Source: Deinococcus cellulosilyticus NBRC 106333 = KACC 11606
Lineage (GTDB): Bacteria > Deinococcota > Deinococci > Deinococcales > Deinococcaceae
DNA length: 64,000 nt
Assembly: GCF_007990775.1 (NCBI RefSeq)
Contig: NZ_BJXB01000020.1
Span: forward strand, 40,826-104,825
Reading direction: 5' to 3'
Shown: piece after piece, positions 8,950-17,123 of the stretch
Layout: the number at the start of each line of letters is the position of its first letter
Position numbering within the stretch: the first letter of the stretch is position 1
Notes under the pieces: model-generated
The model's input: the letters and a program-made list of their open reading frames with translations, nothing else
Told to the model about the DNA's origin: nothing
Database searches by the model: none
Program-made: the position numbers and the translations under genes

Positions 8950-9186
8950 TCAGTCTTGAATGGCGCTCAGGGTCCACGTCAGGATCTCCTCGTAGACTTC
9001 CAGCAAGGTGCCCTCCCGGGTTCTCAGCAGGTAATAGTTCCTGGGGCATTCTCCCCGCCACCAGCGGCCACCGGAGCGCCAGTGCTCCACCGTGCGGACA
9101 ATCACGTAAGCGCGGTTTTGGGTGGTGACCCTGGAAATGCGGCCCTCACGGGTTTCCACATGCGCACTTTGCATGATGAGGCGCAT
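8950..9186 (-). CDS. Small DUF6504-like protein in the SOS mutagenesis operon
   Basis: A 78-residue protein between imuB and dnaE2. The core, VRTVEHWRSGGRWWRGECPRNYYLL...LEVYEE, resembles DUF6504, a small domain I know from genes beside Y-family/ImuB-like polymerases in Actinobacteria; this rests on memory of the pattern (HWREAGRWWxGEPxR-YW), not a search. The ATG follows the imuB stop by one base (TGA-C-ATG) and the stop sits 2 nt before the dnaE2 GTG, so all three are translationally coupled. A structural or clamp-contact role in the mutasome is inference only. Confidence 0.7.
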   Translation of the reverse strand: MRLIMQSAHVETREGRISRVTTQNRAYVIVRTVEHWRSGGRWWRGECPRNYYLLRTREGTLLEVYEEILTWTLSAIQD

Positions 9187-9187
9187 G

Positions 9188-10291
9188 TCACTCCTCCTCG
9201 TCGAAAGGAAGCTTCTGAAACCGCTGGTCTCTGGCCTGAGAAAAAGGATCGTGAATCTGGTAGTGGAACATCACCCCGGCGAAACGCTGGTGGACAAGTT
9301 TTACAGCGTCCTTTGAAGAGGGCTTCTGCTGGAAGAGCGTTTTCTGTTCGCCCAGCTGGTACAGGTCCATCAGGCGCACTTCGAGTTTCTCGATGCCGAA
9401 CTGCACTGCGAAACTGTCATCAAGGGCCAGACGCATCAGGTGCTGCAAGGTGTCCTGTTTCTGCACCGGGTCCTTGACGTTCCTCGAAGACCACAGGTTT
9501 CCGATGGGGGTCCCTGCAGTGAGCACCAGTTTTCTGGGGTGCAGGCCCGAAAGTTTCTGAAAGAGGTGCTCCCCCATGCGTTTCAGGGCGGGGTCGATGT
9601 CGCACGGCTCCTGAACGGGACTTTCGAAGCTGAAGCTGCTGATGATTTCTTTTGGCAGGTTGTACCTCGCCACCCAGACGTTCTTTTCAAAAAACAGGCC
9701 GATGATCGGTCTGGCCTCAATGCCAAAGTAATGCTGAATTTGCTTGCGGCTCCAGGTTTTGAGGTCTCCAAGGGTGGTCACGCCCAGCCAACTCAAACGC
9801 TCGAGGGTTTCTTGTTTGATGCCCAGCACCGAGAGCGAGGTGATGGGGACCTCCTGCGAGAACGCATCAAAGTCCAGCACAGTACGCACCCTGCTTCGGG
9901 TCGCGACGGTGGCAGCAATGAGGGCCTGCTCGCGGGTGTCCCCCACCCCAACCGGACAGCCGAACTGGTGCTGGATCTGGTGGGCATCGTACGCACTGCA
10001 GGTGATCAGGCACACCCCCTCTCTGAGGCTTTCCACGTTGGGGCTGAAGTGAAACACCTGCAACAGGAAATCCTGCCACTGTCGGGAGAGCTCTGGACTG
10101 GAGTCCTGCACGATTTTTGCGTCAGTGGCCCTCAGCCTCACGGCACTTTCTGGCATGTCTTGTGTCACCCCGAGGGCTGCGGCTTTTTCGCACACATGGA
10201 GGGCACGGCCCTCTTTGAGGGAGACCCTGGGCTGGTCTTCAGGGAGGTTGTGAAATGCAAAAGGAATGAAATGGATGGCAACAATGGGCAT
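9188..10291 (-). CDS. imuB: ImuB/ImuY-like Y-family polymerase homologue, probably non-catalytic
   Basis: A 367-residue protein with the ImuB order: a short N-terminal strand (MPIVAIHFIPF), a segment corresponding to the fingers (CEKAAALGVTQDMPESAVRL), a thumb-like helix-hairpin-helix segment (TSLSVLGIKQETLERLSWLGVTTLGDLKTWSR), and a little-finger-like C-terminus. The acidic residues expected in the first strand and in the D-I-[ST] motif are absent; the corresponding region reads REGVCLITCS. It is therefore likely a scaffold that recruits DnaE2, as known for mycobacterial ImuB, rather than a polymerase. The equivalent gene in Deinococcus deserti was called imuY. A ribosome site (AGAGAGG) precedes the ATG. 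Confidence 0.85.
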   Translation of the reverse strand: MPIVAIHFIPFAFHNLPEDQPRVSLKEGRALHVCEKAAALGVTQDMPESAVRLRATDAKIVQDSSPELSRQWQDFLLQVFHFSPNVESLREGVCLITCSAYDAHQIQHQFGCPVGVGDTREQALIAATVATRSRVRTVLDFDAFSQEVPITSLSVLGIKQETLERLSWLGVTTLGDLKTWSRKQIQHYFGIEARPIIGLFFEKNVWVARYNLPKEIISSFSFESPVQEPCDIDPALKRMGEHLFQKLSGLHPRKLVLTAGTPIGNLWSSRNVKDPVQKQDTLQHLMRLALDDSFAVQFGIEKLEVRLMDLYQLGEQKTLFQQKPSSKDAVKLVHQRFAGVMFHYQIHDPFSQARDQRFQKLPFDEEE

Positions 10292-10321
10292 GAAGCACCT
10301 CTCTGAAAAACAGTGACCCCA

Positions 10322-10345
10322 CCCGGCAAGGCATGTGCTGCCGGG
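10322..10345. repeat. Stem-loop in the lexA-imuB gap
   Basis: CCCGGCA (10322-10328) and TGCCGGG (10339-10345) form a 7-bp perfect stem with a 10-nt loop. No T-tract follows on either strand, so it is not a standard terminator. It could tune processing of the lexA operon message. Confidence 0.4.
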
Positions 10346-10371
10346 AGCCTCTGTTGTGCTGAAATGTCAGT

Positions 10372-11013
10372 TCAACTGTGGCGGTTTTTGCGTGGCGGTT
10401 TCCCCCCGAGGCGACCAATCAGCTGGCCCTGCAATTTGATGTCCTCCCTGCGGTAGCGCATGGGTTCCATCGCTGTGTTTTCACTGACCAGCACGATGTC
10501 TTCTCCTTCGACGTACCAGCGCTTCAGGGTGACCAGGTTTTCGCTGCGGATCAGCACCACCGCGATTTCCCCTTCCACAATCTCCGTCCCTGGGCGCACC
10601 ACCACCATGTCTCCGGGGAAAATCCCGACGCCGGTCATGCTGTTGCCTTCGACCTGCAGCAGGTAGTCTCCGTCTCTGGCATCAAAGAAATCCGAGAGGC
10701 GACTCATGAAGCCCTGGCTGTGGTCGCTGGGGGTGAGGGGGAAACCTGCGGCGATCTGTCCGGCGATGGGCAGGGCCCCGAGCCCGAGTTCATGTTCTGC
10801 CTTCTCGGTGATGGTGAGGGTGGCACTGCGGTCGGTGAGGCGATGGACCTGCACAAAGCCCAGTTCTTCGAGGGCTTTCACATGCTGGTGCATGGCCTGG
10901 GCGGTCATGTTCATGCTGCGGGCCAGTTCCGCAGAGGTGACCGGACCTTTCTGGCACAGTTTGAGCAAGCAGCTGAGGATTTTTTTGCGAATCTCGGTGA
11001 TTCTGGGGGGCAT
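10372..11013 (-). CDS. lexA: LexA-type SOS repressor
   Basis: A 213-residue protein with an N-terminal winged helix-turn-helix (SAELARSMNMTAQAMHQHVKALEELGFV, residues 27-54) and a C-terminal S24 latent-peptidase domain. The self-cleavage site Ala89-Gly90 (IAAGFP), the catalytic Ser125 (GNSMTG) and Lys164 (LVTLKRW) are all present, so RecA-stimulated autocleavage should work. It heads the operon with imuB, the DUF6504-like gene and dnaE2. The message appears leaderless: TTGACA, 17 nt, TAGTGT, 6 nt, ATG. A perfect palindrome fills the spacer, which fits autorepression. Confidence 0.93.
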   Translation of the reverse strand: MPPRITEIRKKILSCLLKLCQKGPVTSAELARSMNMTAQAMHQHVKALEELGFVQVHRLTDRSATLTITEKAEHELGLGALPIAGQIAAGFPLTPSDHSQGFMSRLSDFFDARDGDYLLQVEGNSMTGVGIFPGDMVVVRPGTEIVEGEIAVVLIRSENLVTLKRWYVEGEDIVLVSENTAMEPMRYRREDIKLQGQLIGRLGGKPPRKNRHS

Positions 11014-11019
11014 GATTCG

Positions 11020-11049
11020 ACACTACTTGATACGTATCAAGCTGTCAAG
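11020..11049 (-). promoter_or_regulatory. lexA promoter (leaderless)
   Basis: On the minus strand TTGACA (11049-11044), a 17-nt spacer and TAGTGT (11025-11020) are followed by 6 nt and the lexA ATG. The spacer is occupied by the 16-nt palindrome, so a bound repressor would block RNA polymerase. Confidence 0.85.
11026..11041. promoter_or_regulatory. Putative LexA (SOS) operator
   Basis: CTTGATACGTATCAAG is a perfect 16-nt palindrome. It lies between the -35 and -10 elements of lexA and overlaps the -35 of the divergent SRAP gene, so one bound dimer could repress both. I saw no second full copy in the window. Confidence 0.75.
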
Positions 11050-11055
11050 TATAGT
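11027..11055 (+). promoter_or_regulatory. Promoter of the SRAP gene
   Basis: TTGATA (11027-11032), a 17-nt spacer and TATAGT (11050-11055). The -35 is part of the putative LexA palindrome. Confidence 0.75.
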
Positions 11056-11071
11056 CAGTTATGACACGGTA

Positions 11072-11127
11072 AAAAAGGACCATTGCACCCAGAGTGCAAC
11101 GGTTCGGGGTTTTTGTGAGTCCTTTTT
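11072..11127 (+). other. Structured 5' leader of the SRAP mRNA
   Basis: An outer stem AAAAAGGAC (11072-11080) / GTCCTTTTT (11119-11127) encloses an inner stem TTGCAC (11083-11088) / GTGCAA (11094-11099), the latter followed by GG-rich sequence and five T. The inner hairpin resembles an attenuator, and the outer pairing would compete little with it. The element ends 23 nt before the SRAP ATG. Confidence 0.45.
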
Positions 11128-11150
11128 GAAGCACCAACAGGAGAAACACC

Positions 11151-11777
11151 ATGTGCGGACGCATCACCGGACACCACGACGGACACTTCATCTGGAACAT
11201 CAAATACCACGGCCCCTGGAATTTCGCACGAGAACTCAGGCCCACCGAGCCCTACCCGATCATCCGAAAAAGGCCCGGCACCGATGAACTGGAAGCCCTC
11301 TCTGCCCGCTGGGGTCTGATTCCCTCTTTCTGTCAGGGAGAAGAGGACCTCAAAAAATTCAAGCTGACCTTCAATGCCCGCTCCGAAACCGCCCACACCC
11401 TGCCCAGTTACCGCAGGCCCTTCCAGACCCAGCGTTGCCTCGTGCAGATCTCGAATTTCGTGGAGTGGAAGAGGGACGGCAAACGCAAAGAGAAGTTTCT
11501 GTTTTCCAGTGCCAGTGGTGGCCCCCTCATCGTGGCCGGGCTGTGGGATTTCTGGATGGGCAAAGAGGGACTCGTGCACTCTTTCACCCTTCTGACCTGC
11601 CCCCCAAACAAAACCGTCTCCAGCTTTCATGACCGGATGCCCGTGATTCTGGGCCAGGCCAGTGCGAGGGAGTGGCTGGAGCAGCGCACCGTGACCCAGT
11701 TGCAAACCCTCCTCAGACCCTGCCCTTCATCCTGGCTGACCGTCACCCCTGCAGATCCAGTGCTGGTGGCGGTGTGA
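11151..11777 (+). CDS. SOS response-associated peptidase family protein (SRAP, YedK/HMCES)
   Basis: A 208-residue SRAP-domain protein. The family residues are all visible: Cys2 (exposed as the N-terminus after Met removal), Asn75 (NARSET), Glu105 (FVEW) and His160 (SFHDRMPVIL). SRAP proteins form a thiazolidine DNA-protein crosslink with abasic sites in single-stranded DNA and shield them. A good ribosome site (CAGGAG) precedes the ATG. It is divergent from lexA and shares its operator, so it should be SOS-induced together with the DnaE2 system. Confidence 0.95.
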   Translation: MCGRITGHHDGHFIWNIKYHGPWNFARELRPTEPYPIIRKRPGTDELEALSARWGLIPSFCQGEEDLKKFKLTFNARSETAHTLPSYRRPFQTQRCLVQISNFVEWKRDGKRKEKFLFSSASGGPLIVAGLWDFWMGKEGLVHSFTLLTCPPNKTVSSFHDRMPVILGQASAREWLEQRTVTQLQTLLRPCPSSWLTVTPADPVLVAV

Positions 11778-11850
11778 GCGTGGTGGGTATGCCTTCAACC
11801 CCTCAAGTTTTCATGATGGAACACACCCTTTTGATTCCAGGGAGGAATTC

Positions 11851-12558
11851 ATGCGTCAAACAAGTATAAAACGTCTTTATCTGATGGAAGTGGGGTCCAT
11901 GCCCGAATACCAGATTCCGGTGGTGTGCTACCTGGTGCAAACCAGGGACGGCAAAAACATCCTGATCGACACGGGCCTCCCAGAAACGATCCCGCAAGAG
12001 GAAGCGGACTTCGAGAACGGCCAGGACGTGATCCAGCAACTCTCCAGGATCGGTCTGACCCCAGACAACATTGACACCGTGATTTCCACCCACTATGACA
12101 TTGACCATGCTGGACGGCATGGGGCCTTCACTCGCGCCAAATACGTGGTGCAGCAGGTTCACCATGAAGACGCCCTGTCCGGCAACCCCCGTTATGCGGC
12201 CCTGAGAGCTGAATGGGACCAGCCGATGGAACGCATCCAGCTGGTGCAGGGGGACATGGAACTCTTTCCCGGTCTGCAACTGCTTGAAACCAGCGGACAT
12301 GTGCCAGGGCACCAGTCGGTGCTGCTGGAATTGCCAGAGACAGGAAAGGTCTTGCTCACAGTGGACGCTGTCCCTTTCGCTGAGGGCTTCACCCGGGACG
12401 CTCCACTGAACGACCACAACCCCGACCCTGAACAGGCCCGGAAGAGCACCCTCAAACTGCTGGATCTGGTGGAACACGGACAGGTCAACCTGGTCATCTT
12501 CGGGCATGAGCGGGCACAGTGGGATGGCCTGAAGAAGCTGCCTGAATTTTACGGTTGA
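11851..12558 (+). CDS. MBL-fold hydrolase, N-acyl homoserine lactonase-like
   Basis: A 235-residue metallo-beta-lactamase-fold protein. The metal motif reads HYDIDH (residues 81-86), a variant of H-x-H-x-D-H in which the second His is Asp, followed by SGHVPGHQS (third His) and FGHE near the C-terminus. The overall layout (NILIDTGLP, then the metal motif, then ETSGHVPGHQSVLLELP) is that of the AHL-lactonase group, but the substrate is not proven. The AGGAGG-type ribosome site (GGGAGGAATTC) fixes the ATG. The next gene follows after about 60 nt with its own ribosome site. Confidence 0.75.
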   Translation: MRQTSIKRLYLMEVGSMPEYQIPVVCYLVQTRDGKNILIDTGLPETIPQEEADFENGQDVIQQLSRIGLTPDNIDTVISTHYDIDHAGRHGAFTRAKYVVQQVHHEDALSGNPRYAALRAEWDQPMERIQLVQGDMELFPGLQLLETSGHVPGHQSVLLELPETGKVLLTVDAVPFAEGFTRDAPLNDHNPDPEQARKSTLKLLDLVEHGQVNLVIFGHERAQWDGLKKLPEFYG

Positions 12559-12619
12559 GACTCCCTGGCCCCACATGGTGGCCATGCCCCGGACCATGTC
12601 CGGTAAACCTGGAGGAAAC

Positions 12620-13042
12620 ATGAAACAACGCATCCATCTGGTGTTGCTTGGGGTGCAAAACCTGCAAGCCTCCGTGGCGTTCTACGAAGGGCTCGGCTGG
12701 AAGAAAAGCCCATCTGGCAACCCCGAATTCGTGCTTTTTGACCTGGGAGGGGTGGTGATGGGACTGCAATCCAGGGAGGCCTTTGCCGCCGATGCCCGTT
12801 TTCAGAACGGCCAGGGGCAGGGCTTTCCAGGGATGGCCCTGGCCCACGTGACCACCACCCCCCAGGAGGTGTACAAGATGATGGAGCGGGCAGCGTCCCT
12901 GGGGGCCACCATCCACCGTGCCGCAGGCCCCAACCCCTGGGGCCACAGCGGTTACTTCGCTGACCCTGACGGTCACCTCTTTGAGGTGCTCTATGAAGAC
13001 GGCTGGACATTCGCCCCGGAGGGACACCTGGCGATCCAGTGA
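12620..13042 (+). CDS. VOC (glyoxalase/bleomycin-resistance fold) family protein
   Basis: A 140-residue protein with the paired beta-alpha-beta-beta-beta modules of the vicinal-oxygen-chelate fold: VLLGVQNLQASVAFYEGLGWKKS at the start, and NPWGHSGYFADPDGHLFEVLY at the end, the typical FxDPDGxxxE metal-ligand strand. GGAGG (12611-12615) precedes the ATG at 12620; an in-frame ATG at 12575 lacks this. The chemistry is undetermined; it could be a dioxygenase, an isomerase or a drug-binding protein. Confidence 0.85.
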   Translation: MKQRIHLVLLGVQNLQASVAFYEGLGWKKSPSGNPEFVLFDLGGVVMGLQSREAFAADARFQNGQGQGFPGMALAHVTTTPQEVYKMMERAASLGATIHRAAGPNPWGHSGYFADPDGHLFEVLYEDGWTFAPEGHLAIQ

Positions 13043-13074
13043 TCCCCTGAGCAGACTTCAGGCCCTTTTACCCC

Positions 13075-14040
13075 TCAGGAATTGCGCCGGTACAGGTGTA
13101 AACTGCTGTCTTCCAGGATCACACAGAGGGTCCCGTCCTGCAGGAATTCCACCGATGAGATGTTTTTCTGTTCTTTCATCCGTTGCAGGACCTTGCCCTG
13201 GGCATCCAGCACCAGGATGCCGCCAAAACGTCCCGCCAGCAGGATTTCTCCCTGGGGGGTCTTCTTGATCACGGTGGCACACACCTCCACCTGCAGCGTC
13301 TGGAGTTTTTTGCTGGCAGGATCGTAGATGTTCAGCTGGCAGAGTTTGGGTTTGCTGCTGGAGAAATACACCCGGTGGGTTGCAGGGTCTGCCATGAGGG
13401 CACGTGGAAGGTATTCATTTTCTGCAATTTTCTGGGTTTTGCGGGTGTTCAGGTCCAGCTTCACCACGCTGTAGTGGTCGTCAATGAAATACACATTGTT
13501 GCCGTCCACACTGCCCATTTCATTGAAACTGTCGTTGCCTTTGAGGTCCAGCACTGCCTCCGCCTTGCCGATTTCACTGTGCATGATGTCCCCCTGGGTG
13601 CTGGTGAAAACCACCTTGTTGATGCCCGGAGACAGGGAGAGCATGTCGTCTTCACAGCTGTTCACATAACCCCGGGGCAACTGGGCTTTCAGGGGGTGCG
13701 TCAGGTCCTTCAGGTCGTGCAACGTCAGGTCAAGGCCCCGCAGGTAGAACTGGTGGTCGTTGATGAACTTGAGATCACACACCGGAAAAGAAAGGGGCAT
13801 CACCTGCCGGGTCTTTCCAGTGACAGCATCAAAGGCATACACAGCCCGGTTTTCATTCACACCGGGAACAAAAAAGAGCTGGTTTCCCACCGTGTCTGAC
13901 GCAATGCAGGCCTCGAAGTCCAGCATGCAGGAAGATCCCGCCACCGGAGCGGGAACGGTTTGCAGGGACGCGTAAAGGTCTCTGGCACTGGCCCCTCCCA
14001 GCAGGGAGACACCCAACAAAAGCATTTTGAAGACAGTCAT
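13075..14040 (-). CDS. Secreted beta-propeller-like protein
   Basis: A 321-residue protein with an N-terminal signal peptide (FKMLLLGVSLLGGASA, cleavage near residue 19). Repeated short strands follow, of the type found in YncE/WD-like propellers (NRAVYAFDAVTGKTRQVM, YSVVKLDLNTRKTQKIA, QLNIYDPASKKLQTLQ, GILVLDAQGKVLQRM). It is probably exported. There is no ribosome site; TATGCT lies 7 nt before the ATG at 14040, suggesting a leaderless mRNA. It is divergent from the VWA gene. The ligand or function is unknown. Confidence 0.65.
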   Translation of the reverse strand: MTVFKMLLLGVSLLGGASARDLYASLQTVPAPVAGSSCMLDFEACIASDTVGNQLFFVPGVNENRAVYAFDAVTGKTRQVMPLSFPVCDLKFINDHQFYLRGLDLTLHDLKDLTHPLKAQLPRGYVNSCEDDMLSLSPGINKVVFTSTQGDIMHSEIGKAEAVLDLKGNDSFNEMGSVDGNNVYFIDDHYSVVKLDLNTRKTQKIAENEYLPRALMADPATHRVYFSSSKPKLCQLNIYDPASKKLQTLQVEVCATVIKKTPQGEILLAGRFGGILVLDAQGKVLQRMKEQKNISSVEFLQDGTLCVILEDSSLHLYRRNS

Positions 14041-14280
14041 CGGGCCAAGCATAACATGTGCCTGCACGGCAAAAATGAGCTGTTTTTCGTGTTCAATGCA
14101 GGAACCTGCAACCCTGCTGGAAGATGAAACCCTTTCCTTTTTCGACCCGGTTCAGGGACTGAAGGTGGGGTTTCTCCCCTGTGCGAATGGAAAGCCACAA
14201 CGTATCATGCTGAAAGGACCTTTTTTTGAATGGGCTCCACAATCCACTGAAGCATTTCATTGCACGCTGGAGGAATCACA

Positions 14281-16776
14281 ATGCGAATTTTCCCGAAGAC
14301 CCTCACCCTGGGCCTGATGCTTGTTGCCTCTGCCCACGCCACCCAGGTGGAAATCATCCTGGACGCCTCGGGCAGCATGTACACCAAACTTGAAAACGGC
14401 CAGAGCCGCATCCAGGTGGCCAGAAGTGTGCTCTCTGGCTTCATTGCCAGCCTGCCCGATGATCCACAGCTGAATGTGGGCCTCAGGGTGTACGGGGGCA
14501 AAACCACCGAGGGGAGCAGCTGCGAGGACAGCCAGCTGGTCCTCCCCATCTCTGGAATCAACCGCACTGCGCTTCAGGACACGGTGCGCAAAACCGCTCC
14601 CAAAGGGGCGACCCCCATTGCCTACTCGCTGCAGCAGGCCGCCAGTGATTTTGCTCCGGGAGACGACAGAAAGGTGATTGTGCTGGTCACCGACGGCATG
14701 GAGTCCTGCGGTGGGGACCTGAAAGCCAGCCTGAACCCGTTCAAGGAACGGGGCCTTGAGGTGGATCTGCGCATCATTGGCATTGACCTGGATGCGAAAG
14801 CCCAGCAGGCCTTCCAGGGACTGGGCACCTTTGAGAACACCACCACCGCAACAGGGCTCGCCCGGGCGCTTGGCAAGGCCGTCGAGCAGGTGGTGCAGGT
14901 GGTGGATGAGAAAGCACAGCTCGACATCCAGCTCACCCAGGGAGGTGCTCCCTTCCAATCCAGTGGCACCGTCACGCTGACCAGTGCTGCAGGGGGTGAG
15001 CGTCTGGTGTTGCAGGCGCAGAACACAACGGGACTTTTTGGCGGGCAGGTGAGGGTGGGCAGTTACAGCCTGCACATCAACACCCCTGCAGGGGTGAGAT
15101 CCTACTCTGGAGTGGTGGTCAACCCGGGGCAGAACAGCTACCGTTTCGAGGCCGCCGATCCAGCAAAACCGGTCAGGGTCACCGTGCATCCGTCCACGCC
15201 CGTGATGGGAAGCACCATCACCGTGGATGTGCAGAATGTCCCCGAGGACGGTCTGGACGCCTACCTGAGGCTGGTGCACCCTGAGGACCCCGACTTCGAG
15301 AGTGGTTTTGAAACGTACGTGGGAAGCCAGAACGGGCAATTCAACGTGCGCCTGCCGGAGGCCCCGGAAACCCTGGAGTTCCGTTACGTGCGAAACCGCT
15401 CCGGGGAAATTGAAGTGCTGGGCCGCAGCAGCCCGTTTACCCCCAGGGACGTTCCTGCGACCCTGAAAATCGCAAATCAGGTGAATGCCGGAGACCTGCT
15501 GCAGGTCGCCTGGACAGGCCCTGCCAACGGCAGCGATTACCTCACCGTGGTGAAAGCAGATGCCCCGGATGGGGCCTTTGACGTGACCCTGAACCTGTAC
15601 GGACAGCCTGCCGTGACCCAGATCCGCCTTCCCTTCCAGCCAGGCCAGTACGAACTCAGGTACATGACCCCTGCAGGGCGGGTGCTGGGACGGGCGAAAT
15701 TCACTGCCGTGCAGGGGAAATACAGCCTTCAGGCCCCGGCGAAAGTCAAAGTGGGGCAGGACATCGAGGTGCAGTTTCAGGGACCTGGACTCCCCAATGA
15801 TCACATCACCCTGGTCCCCAAAGAAGCCCCTGCAGACCGGACCGACCAGCACTTCATGGCCGAACAACTGCAGGGCAAAGGCACCTTGCGGGTGCCGCAA
15901 ACCCCAGGCGAATACCAGATCCGATACAACAATGGCATCGCTGGCCAGACCTTCGCTGTCCTTCCCCTCACCGTGGAAGGGGTGGAGTACAGTGTCAGTG
16001 CCCCGAAAAGTGCCCCTGCTGGCACCCAGATCAACATCCAGTGGAAGGGGGCCATTGCACCCGGAGATTACCTGACCATCGTGCCCAGAGACACCCCCGA
16101 TGGGCATTACCTGCAGACGGTCTCTGCAGACACCACTGGCCCGGTGCAGATGACGGTGCCGGTCCATCCCGGGGAGTACGAATTGCGTTACCAGAGTTCC
16201 GGACTGAACAACCAGGTGATGGCCCGCACCTTGATCACTGCGGTGCCCAGGCAGATCACCCTCACGTACCCGGCATCGGTGATGGCAGGAAGCCTGCTGA
16301 GGGTGACCCCAAAAGGCCCCTTCCTTTCCGGCGATTACCTGACTGTGGTGCCTGACGGTGCCCCGGATGGGACTTACCTGGCGCATGTCCCGGTGGATGG
16401 GGGAAATCCGGTCCTGGTGCAAACCCCCGAGGACGCAGGAGAATACGAAGTGCGCTACATGAACAGCCAGAATGACGGGATGGTGGTGTACCGGCAGAAA
16501 ATCACCCTCACCGAAGCGAAAGCCACCCTGAAAGGCCCAGCCACGGCCAGAGCAGGCAGCACGGTAAAGGTGACCTGGACGGGTCCTGGCGCAAGCACAG
16601 ACCGGGTGGTGATTGCCCGCAAAGATTCAGATGCCAGCGAATGGATTTCCGAAATCACGCTGGGTCAGGTGATTCAACTGGACATCGGCCTCCCTGAAGA
16701 AACCGGGGAGTTTGAAGTGCGTTACCTCACCCAGGGCGGCAAGGTGCTGGCAGCGCTGCCCATCAAGGTGCAGTGA
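14281..16776 (+). CDS. Secreted VWA-domain protein with six Ig-like repeats
   Basis: An 831-residue protein. A signal peptide (about residues 1-20) is followed by a von Willebrand factor A domain (about 22-200) with the MIDAS motif DASGS and the later T/D residues (VTDG). Then come six roughly 90-residue repeats, each with a core like AG-x-x-[IL]-x-V-x-W-x-GP, [GD]DYLT[IV]VP and ending GEYE[VL]RY. This layout (VWA plus tandem immunoglobulin-like modules) is known in exported proteins of several bacterial groups and suggests extracellular adhesion or envelope assembly. GGAGG (14269-14273) sets the start. A terminator follows directly. Confidence 0.85.
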   Translation: MRIFPKTLTLGLMLVASAHATQVEIILDASGSMYTKLENGQSRIQVARSVLSGFIASLPDDPQLNVGLRVYGGKTTEGSSCEDSQLVLPISGINRTALQDTVRKTAPKGATPIAYSLQQAASDFAPGDDRKVIVLVTDGMESCGGDLKASLNPFKERGLEVDLRIIGIDLDAKAQQAFQGLGTFENTTTATGLARALGKAVEQVVQVVDEKAQLDIQLTQGGAPFQSSGTVTLTSAAGGERLVLQAQNTTGLFGGQVRVGSYSLHINTPAGVRSYSGVVVNPGQNSYRFEAADPAKPVRVTVHPSTPVMGSTITVDVQNVPEDGLDAYLRLVHPEDPDFESGFETYVGSQNGQFNVRLPEAPETLEFRYVRNRSGEIEVLGRSSPFTPRDVPATLKIANQVNAGDLLQVAWTGPANGSDYLTVVKADAPDGAFDVTLNLYGQPAVTQIRLPFQPGQYELRYMTPAGRVLGRAKFTAVQGKYSLQAPAKVKVGQDIEVQFQGPGLPNDHITLVPKEAPADRTDQHFMAEQLQGKGTLRVPQTPGEYQIRYNNGIAGQTFAVLPLTVEGVEYSVSAPKSAPAGTQINIQWKGAIAPGDYLTIVPRDTPDGHYLQTVSADTTGPVQMTVPVHPGEYELRYQSSGLNNQVMARTLITAVPRQITLTYPASVMAGSLLRVTPKGPFLSGDYLTVVPDGAPDGTYLAHVPVDGGNPVLVQTPEDAGEYEVRYMNSQNDGMVVYRQKITLTEAKATLKGPATARAGSTVKVTWTGPGASTDRVVIARKDSDASEWISEITLGQVIQLDIGLPEETGEFEVRYLTQGGKVLAALPIKVQ

Positions 16777-16788
16777 GTGTCGCTCAGG

Positions 16789-16816
16789 ACAGGAGGGGGG
16801 TTCCTTCCTGTTTTTT
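16789..16816 (+). terminator. Intrinsic terminator after the VWA gene
   Basis: ACAGGA (16789-16794) pairs with TCCTGT (16806-16811), extended inward by further pairs, and six T follow (16811-16816). Confidence 0.75.
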
Positions 16817-17123
16817 GCTGTTTAAGCACGTTTTCTGGAGACCCGGAGGGGACCTCCGCAACAGCCTGTGGATGTGGCACACTGGAGAACTCTTGGAATC
16901 CGAATCGGGCTGGAACCGCTCCGAAGGATGCCCTGCCACCAGCAACGTGCTCTCCTCTGTCTGGAATGGTTGGGAGTGCTCTGGCCCCATTTTTGTATGC
17001 GTTCCTCAAAGCAAGTGGTCCAGTGGGAAGCCGCATTGATGCTCCTTCGCCCTCAGACACCTTCAGGCCTGGAGTCGAATCCAGCAGCACCCAATTGTGC
17101 ATGAGCTGTGAAAGGATGAACCC
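16817..17123. other. Intergenic region without a supported gene
   Basis: Open frames here are short and inconsistent. A weak ribosome site (AAAGGA) lies just before the next ATG. No repeat or structural RNA was recognised. Confidence 0.5.

Noticed and set aside
6575..8959. Long plus-strand open frame opposite dnaE2
   Set aside because: It has no recognisable motifs, and the minus strand encodes a full DnaE2.
14257..16422. Long minus-strand open frame opposite the VWA gene
   Set aside because: It is a low-complexity His/Gly/Val-rich shadow of the real gene.
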